33,413 bases of DNA from Gammaproteobacteria bacterium (GTDB taxonomy: Bacteria > Pseudomonadota > Gammaproteobacteria > DSM-16500). The notes under the pieces were generated by a model. The model searched no databases, was not told where the DNA came from, and worked only from the letters and a program-made list of their open reading frames with translations. The position numbers and the translations under genes were made by a program. The stretch spans positions 1-33,413 of the forward strand of contig JAJPJH010000087.1 of the NCBI GenBank assembly GCA_021324335.1. The letters are read 5' to 3'. Shown here in pieces: positions 28,900 to 33,413 of this stretch (position 1 is the stretch's first letter; each line of letters starts with the position of its first letter).

Positions 28900-30048
28900 A
28901 TGTTTAACAATTTATCGGCTGCATTACAGGAAACGTCCATCACCTATCCTATCTTAGATAGTAGCTTACCTTTTGCTGAGTATATTGCTCGCTGCCGTGA
29001 TATTATTATGACACAACGGCTAGATTTGGAGAAAAAAAACCCTAATCCTGAGTTAATCATTGAAGCTAATAGCCCTTTTGAATTCCGCCCTGCTCATCCC
29101 CATAAAATTAAATATGGTGCATTGCTTATCCATGGCTTATTAGATTGCCCTTTTTCTCTGAGAGACATTGGCTTACGTTTGCAATCGCAGGGTATTTTGA
29201 GTAGAGCTATTCTTTTACCCGGGCATGGTACCCGGCCTAGTGATTTACTCCATGTTTCTTACCATGACTGGCTACAAGCCGTTCGTTATGGAGTAGAAAG
29301 CATGCGGCAAGAAGTAGACTACCTTTATCTCATTGGCTATTCCACCGGTGCTGCTCTCTCCGTTTACCAGGCCATGCAAGACACCTCTATCGCTGGCATG
29401 ATTTTATTATCGCCCGCCATCCGTATTAAAACTCCCGTCCATATCGTGGTCGGCTGGCACTATTTAGTAAAATGGATTACCAAAAACAATGAGCCTTGGA
29501 TTTACAATAAAGAAGAGATTGATTATACCAAATATAAATCGATCGCTTTTAATCCTGTTAACCAAGTGAATAAATTAACGCAAGTGCTGTATGAACTGGG
29601 GCAACATCGTCACTTAAACACACCGATGCTAATGATTGTCAGTCGTGAGGATGAGACCATTTCTAGCCATCGTGCCCTTAACTTTTTTTCTGGCTTTGCA
29701 ACACCTGACAGTCAGCTTCTGCTCTATACCTCCCTGGAGCATCGTTACCCGGATCCACGTATACTCACTCGTCTCTCACGCTATCCTGATTTACATATTA
29801 ACCATCTTTCGCATATGTCTATTCCATTCGCACCTACTAATGCTCATTATGGTCAACAAGGTGATTATCCTCGCGCTTCTCGACCAGCAGATCACATCTG
29901 TTATGGGGCTTATAATGTCATCGAAGAGAATACTTACCGCATGCTTCGAGGTATGAAGGCAGTTAAATTTCTGCGGCAAGAATTAACCTATAATCCTGAT
30001 TTTGATTTTATGGCAGAAAAAATTACGGCATTTATTTTGGGTGCCTAA
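28900..30048 (+). CDS. Alpha/beta hydrolase (esterase/lipase-like)
   Basis: This is a predicted serine hydrolase of 382 residues. The alpha/beta core shows the oxyanion strand LLIHGLLDCP (about 75-84), LPGHGTRPSD, the nucleophile elbow GYSTGAA with Ser148, a likely acid Asp251 in SREDETI, and a likely His305 in HLSHMSIPF. About 75 residues follow the histidine (APTNAHYGQQGDY onward), longer than in typical monoglyceride lipases. There is no signal peptide, so it is probably cytoplasmic; the substrate is unknown. The ATG at 28900 is preferred because GAAG lies 5 nt upstream; an in-frame GTG at 28894 would add two codons. Its 3' end overlaps convergent lspA by 17 bp. Confidence 0.85.
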   Translation: MFNNLSAALQETSITYPILDSSLPFAEYIARCRDIIMTQRLDLEKKNPNPELIIEANSPFEFRPAHPHKIKYGALLIHGLLDCPFSLRDIGLRLQSQGILSRAILLPGHGTRPSDLLHVSYHDWLQAVRYGVESMRQEVDYLYLIGYSTGAALSVYQAMQDTSIAGMILLSPAIRIKTPVHIVVGWHYLVKWITKNNEPWIYNKEEIDYTKYKSIAFNPVNQVNKLTQVLYELGQHRHLNTPMLMIVSREDETISSHRALNFFSGFATPDSQLLLYTSLEHRYPDPRILTRLSRYPDLHINHLSHMSIPFAPTNAHYGQQGDYPRASRPADHICYGAYNVIEENTYRMLRGMKAVKFLRQELTYNPDFDFMAEKITAFILGA

Positions 30049-30514
30049 TCCAATGGAATAACAACATGGCTGCACCGACACAGATCGCACTATCAGCGGT
30101 ATTAAAAATAGCAAAATGCCAATCTCCCAGATGAAAATCGAAGAAATCGATTACATAGCCATAGAGTACCCGGTCCCAGGCGTTCCCTAAAGCACCGCTT
30201 AATATTAGGCATAAAGCAATATTCACCCATCGATCACGTGCGGATAATTTGTAAAGCCAACAGAGAATGATAATGCTAACGATAAACGCTAAACTACCCA
30301 GCGCGACATTCTGCCAACCGGCAGCATTGTTAAAAAAACTAAATGCAGCTCCTTTATTGTAGACTAGCGTTAAGTTAAAAATCGGCAAAATGCGTAGCGG
30401 CTCAGCAAAAACCAAGTGCGTCACCGCCCACTGCTTTGCATACCGATCGATTCCTAGCACGAACACCGCTAACCACAGCCAGCGAAGGCCAGTGGAAAAA
30501 AGCGTCTTACGCAT
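30032..30514 (-). CDS. lspA: Lipoprotein signal peptidase
   Basis: LspA is the inner-membrane aspartyl peptidase II that cleaves prolipoproteins at the lipidated cysteine; the lipoprotein encoded at 28171 would be one substrate. The 160-residue protein has four membrane segments and both catalytic aspartates, in the GNAWDRVLYGYVIDFFDF and FNTADSAI segments, plus LVYNKGAAFSF. The frame is open 36 codons upstream, but the ATG at 30514 overlaps the ileS stop by 8 nt and matches the family start. ribF-ileS-lspA is a conserved operon. Its 3' end overlaps the hydrolase gene by 17 bp. Confidence 0.95.
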   Translation of the reverse strand: MRKTLFSTGLRWLWLAVFVLGIDRYAKQWAVTHLVFAEPLRILPIFNLTLVYNKGAAFSFFNNAAGWQNVALGSLAFIVSIIILCWLYKLSARDRWVNIALCLILSGALGNAWDRVLYGYVIDFFDFHLGDWHFAIFNTADSAICVGAAMLLFHWIRHPK

Positions 30515-33332
30515 AATGTCTGACCTCACCACTACCAGCAATATTTTCCACACAGCGTCCGCAAATACCGGGGTAATCGGGGCTTGCATTGACATCAGGA
30601 CGACGATGCCAGCAGCGCTCACACTTAAGATGGGCAGTCGCCTCTATTTTCAATGCTAACCCTGGCACGTCTGTGGCTACAGTATCAAGCGGTCCGGCAT
30701 GTTCAGCAATGACATTTGCAGAAGAAGTGATTAATACAAAACGCAATTCTTCTCCGAGTTGGTCCAATAGTTGTTTCAACTGGGGTCCACAGTACAGCGA
30801 CACTTCAGCTTCTAAAGCTGAACCAATTTTACCTGCATTACGTTGATTCTCGATTTCTTTATTAACAGCATCCCGTACCGCCCGAATTTTTTCCCAGAAT
30901 GCAGCATTCATTCCTTCTGTTTCAGATAAGGGCGCTAATGAATGATACCAGGTAGTTAAAAATACCGATTCCTCATGCTTGCCAGGAAGATATTGCCAAA
31001 TTTCTTCTGCCGTAAAACTTGAAATCGGTGCTAGCCATCGGATCAAAGCATGGGCGATATGAAATAACGCTGTTTGTGCTGAGCGACGTCCGCGGCTATC
31101 TGTTGCCATCGTGTATTGACGATCTTTAATAATATCCAAATAAAACCCACCTAAATCGACGACGCAAAAATGATGCAATTTTTGAATCACTAAATGAAAT
31201 TGATAAGTTTCATACGCATTAATGATTTCTTCTTGAATCAACCGCGCTCTATCTACAATCCAGCGATCTAATTTCAACATTTTCTCAGGAGTCAGTTGAT
31301 GTTGCGCGGGATCAAAGCCATGTAAATTCGCCAACAAAAAGCGCGCGGTATTTCGAATGCGACGATAAGTTTCAGAAGTCCGTGTTAAAATTTCTTTAGA
31401 GGCACTGATTTCATATCGATAATCAATGGAAGCAACCCAAAGCCGTAAAATATCTGCCCCTAAGCTTTGCACCACTTCTTCGGGTGCAATAACATTTCCT
31501 AATGATTTTGACATTTTGCGTCCTTGCCCATCGACGACAAAACCGTGAGTCAATACCGTTTTATACGACGCGCTACCATTGATCGCTAACGAAGTCAGCA
31601 TGGATGATTGAAACCAGCCACGATGTTGATCGGAGCCTTCCAATACCATATCTGCTGGAAACGCCAGTTCAGGGCGAACTTTTAATACACATTCATGACT
31701 CACGCCTGAATCAAACCATACATCTAACACATCCCGCGTTTTTTGATAATGATCGGCTTCAGCACCTAACCATTCTTTTGCATCTAACTGATACCACGCT
31801 TCAATTCCCTGTTTCTCCACACGCTGTGCCACTTTTTCCATGAGGGCTTGCGTATCAGGATGTAATTCGCCTGTTTCTTTATGAATAAATAATGCAATCG
31901 GTACACCCCACGTACGCTGACGAGAAATACACCAATCTGGTCGTCCTTCCATCATACTGCTAAAGCGAGCTTTTCCCCATTCTGGTACCCACTCCACTTG
32001 ATCAATAGCCCGCATAGCCATGTTACGCAAACTACCTTTAACCCCTTCGCCATCCATACTAATAAACCACTGCGGTGTTGCCCGGAAAATGAGTGCCGTT
32101 TTATGGCGCCAGCAATGAGGATAACTGTGACGCAAGGTCGTGTGATGTAATAACGCACCATTTGCTTGCAGGATTTCGATGATCTTGTCATTTGCTTTAC
32201 TAACATGTAAGCCTGCGAATAAAGGGGTAGACGAAATATAACAGCCATCGTCCCCCACTGGATTTTCGAGAGGTAATTGGTTCTGCTTACCTATTACGTA
32301 ATCATCTTGACCATGCGCTGGCGCGGTATGAACAGCACCTGTACCTGAATCAACTGTCACATGTTCACCGAGCACGATAGGTACTTGGCGTTCATAAAAA
32401 GGATGCTTCAGCTTCACACCCGCGAGTTTTTCGCCGGTCGTTCGGCCCAAGACGCGGAATTTTTCTATGCCTAAACGTTCAATCACCGCTGCAGCCAATG
32501 CTTCTGCCACTAACAATTGTTCACGGCCATCCCAATCGAGTAAGACGTATTCTAATAAGGGATTCAGGGCAACCGCTTGGTTAGCTGGCAATGTCCAAGG
32601 GGTAGTCGTCCAAATAGGAACAGAAATCGTGCCGGTGCCCTTTTCTATTTCATCAAATCGATTCAAAAAATCAGCTGTATTATGGACAACAAATCGTACA
32701 TCAATAGATGGTGAGGCTTTTTCCATGTATTCCACTTCCGCTTCTGCTAAAGCGGAAGCACAATCCAAACACCAATGCACGGGTTTATAGCCTTTTTGTA
32801 CGTGTTTATTTTGAATGATTTTCGCAAGGCTACGAATGATATTAGCCTCATAACGAAAATCCATTGTTAAATAAGGATGTTCCCAATCAGCAATAATTCC
32901 TAAGCGTTTAAATGCATCACGTTGGACATTAATAAAGCCCAACGCATATTCGCGGCAAGCTTTTCGGAAGTCTTCTGCACTGACTTTGTGACCGGGCTTA
33001 CCTATTTTTTTTTCCACATTTAATTCAATCGGCAACCCGTGACAATCCCAGCCGGGTACTAAAGGCGATTCAAACCCACTTAATGTTTTTGATTTAACAA
33101 TAATGTCTTTTAATAGCGTCGTCGTCGCTGTTCCTAAGTGAATATGACCATTGGCATAGGGAGGGCCCATATGGAGGATGAACTTTTTTCGCTTTTTTCC
33201 TTGTGCGCGCAGACTGGCATAAATATCCATGGCTTGCCATTTTTTTAATATCTCAGGTTCACGCTGAGCAAGATTGGCTTTCATAGGAAAATCAGTTTGC
33301 GGCAAATTTAATGTTTCTTTGTAATCTTTCAT
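30507..33332 (-). CDS. ileS: Isoleucine-tRNA ligase
   Basis: IleS charges tRNA-Ile and edits valine. The 941-residue protein follows E. coli IleS from MKDYKETLNLPQTDFPM to the end. The editing domain (WTTTPWTLPANQA, HTAPAHGQDDYVIG), GSDQHRGWFQSS and KMSKSLGN are intact. The C-terminal zinc finger is present as CERC and CGRC. The first signature is unusual: the usual DGPPYANG-x-IHIGH is MGPPYANG-H-IHLGT, so Asp is Met and the last HIGH histidine is Thr. The gene is otherwise intact and in its normal ribF-ileS-lspA position, so it is probably the functional housekeeping enzyme. AGGGTAGG precedes the ATG, 8 bp after the ribF stop. Confidence 0.96.
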   Translation of the reverse strand: MKDYKETLNLPQTDFPMKANLAQREPEILKKWQAMDIYASLRAQGKKRKKFILHMGPPYANGHIHLGTATTTLLKDIIVKSKTLSGFESPLVPGWDCHGLPIELNVEKKIGKPGHKVSAEDFRKACREYALGFINVQRDAFKRLGIIADWEHPYLTMDFRYEANIIRSLAKIIQNKHVQKGYKPVHWCLDCASALAEAEVEYMEKASPSIDVRFVVHNTADFLNRFDEIEKGTGTISVPIWTTTPWTLPANQAVALNPLLEYVLLDWDGREQLLVAEALAAAVIERLGIEKFRVLGRTTGEKLAGVKLKHPFYERQVPIVLGEHVTVDSGTGAVHTAPAHGQDDYVIGKQNQLPLENPVGDDGCYISSTPLFAGLHVSKANDKIIEILQANGALLHHTTLRHSYPHCWRHKTALIFRATPQWFISMDGEGVKGSLRNMAMRAIDQVEWVPEWGKARFSSMMEGRPDWCISRQRTWGVPIALFIHKETGELHPDTQALMEKVAQRVEKQGIEAWYQLDAKEWLGAEADHYQKTRDVLDVWFDSGVSHECVLKVRPELAFPADMVLEGSDQHRGWFQSSMLTSLAINGSASYKTVLTHGFVVDGQGRKMSKSLGNVIAPEEVVQSLGADILRLWVASIDYRYEISASKEILTRTSETYRRIRNTARFLLANLHGFDPAQHQLTPEKMLKLDRWIVDRARLIQEEIINAYETYQFHLVIQKLHHFCVVDLGGFYLDIIKDRQYTMATDSRGRRSAQTALFHIAHALIRWLAPISSFTAEEIWQYLPGKHEESVFLTTWYHSLAPLSETEGMNAAFWEKIRAVRDAVNKEIENQRNAGKIGSALEAEVSLYCGPQLKQLLDQLGEELRFVLITSSANVIAEHAGPLDTVATDVPGLALKIEATAHLKCERCWHRRPDVNASPDYPGICGRCVENIAGSGEVRHYA

Positions 33333-33340
33333 AACCTACC

Positions 33341-33413
33341 CTATTTTTGAAAATATTTTCGCGCCTGCTCCACATCTTTCGCAATTTGTGCCTTCAGCAG
33401 TTCGACATTAGCG
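33341..33413 (-). CDS. ribF: Riboflavin kinase/FAD synthetase, C-terminal fragment (window edge)
   Basis: Only the last 23 codons are in the window, ending LKAQIAKDVEQARKYFQK and TAG. This resembles the conserved C-terminal helix of bifunctional RibF (riboflavin kinase/FMN adenylyltransferase). The position directly before ileS-lspA, 8 bp from the ileS ATG, is the standard gammaproteobacterial order and supports the call. The gene is cut by the window end, not truncated in the genome as far as can be seen. Confidence 0.8.
   Translation of the reverse strand, partial: ANVELLKAQIAKDVEQARKYFQK

Noticed and set aside
30515..30622. Extended LspA N-terminus
   Set aside because: It lies inside the ileS zinc-finger coding region; LspA homologues begin at the ATG at 30514.

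Overview
The window is a gene-dense, moderately AT-rich stretch of a gammaproteobacterial chromosome. The protein sequences resemble Escherichia coli and especially Legionellales (Coxiella/Legionella-type) homologues. Several conserved gammaproteobacterial gene orders are present: ribF-ileS-lspA, pepA-holC-valS divergent from lptF-lptG, sdhE-ygfX, and lepA-lepB-rnc-era-recO-pdxJ. A small membrane protein resembling the IcmD/IcmC family of the Dot/Icm (type IVB) secretion system lies next to an EexN-like lipoprotein, which also points to Legionellales. This lineage call is inference from protein similarity, not from a marker gene. No rRNA, tRNA, CRISPR array, insertion sequence or phage gene was seen.

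Layout. Positions 1-125 hold no gene I can support. At 126-9586, on the minus strand, a very compact cluster is transcribed right to left: lepA, lepB, rnc, era, recO, pdxJ, gltX, cysS, then a ureohydrolase behind a 100-bp AT-rich gap. Most junctions are ATGA or TGATG overlaps. The exception is recO-pdxJ, where a perfect 11-bp hairpin sits in the gap. At 9665-11843 lie yciA (+), the convergent and overlapping sdhE-ygfX pair (-), a small unknown gene (+) and a flavin reductase-like gene (+). At 11849-16595 (-) is a two-gene signalling unit: an amino-acid-permease/histidine-kinase fusion followed, with an 8-nt overlap, by a REC-GGDEF-EAL response regulator. At 16722-23328 (-) are lptF, lptG, htpG, ald and a second M17 aminopeptidase gene. 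At 23451-28146 (+) is pepA-holC-valS. At 28171-28829 (-) is the IcmD-like/EexN-like pair, followed by an alpha/beta hydrolase (+) and ribF(partial)-ileS-lspA (-).

How they work together. Most of the window is housekeeping: translation (LepA, GltX, CysS, ValS, IleS), RNA processing and ribosome assembly (Rnc, Era), secretion and lipoprotein maturation (LepB, LspA), lipopolysaccharide export (LptF, LptG), replication and repair (HolC, RecO), cofactors (PdxJ, RibF, SdhE) and protein turnover (PepA, HtpG). The parts most worth a second look are the transporter-kinase/c-di-GMP unit, the T4BSS-flavoured pair, and catalytic-site substitutions in RNase III and IleRS.
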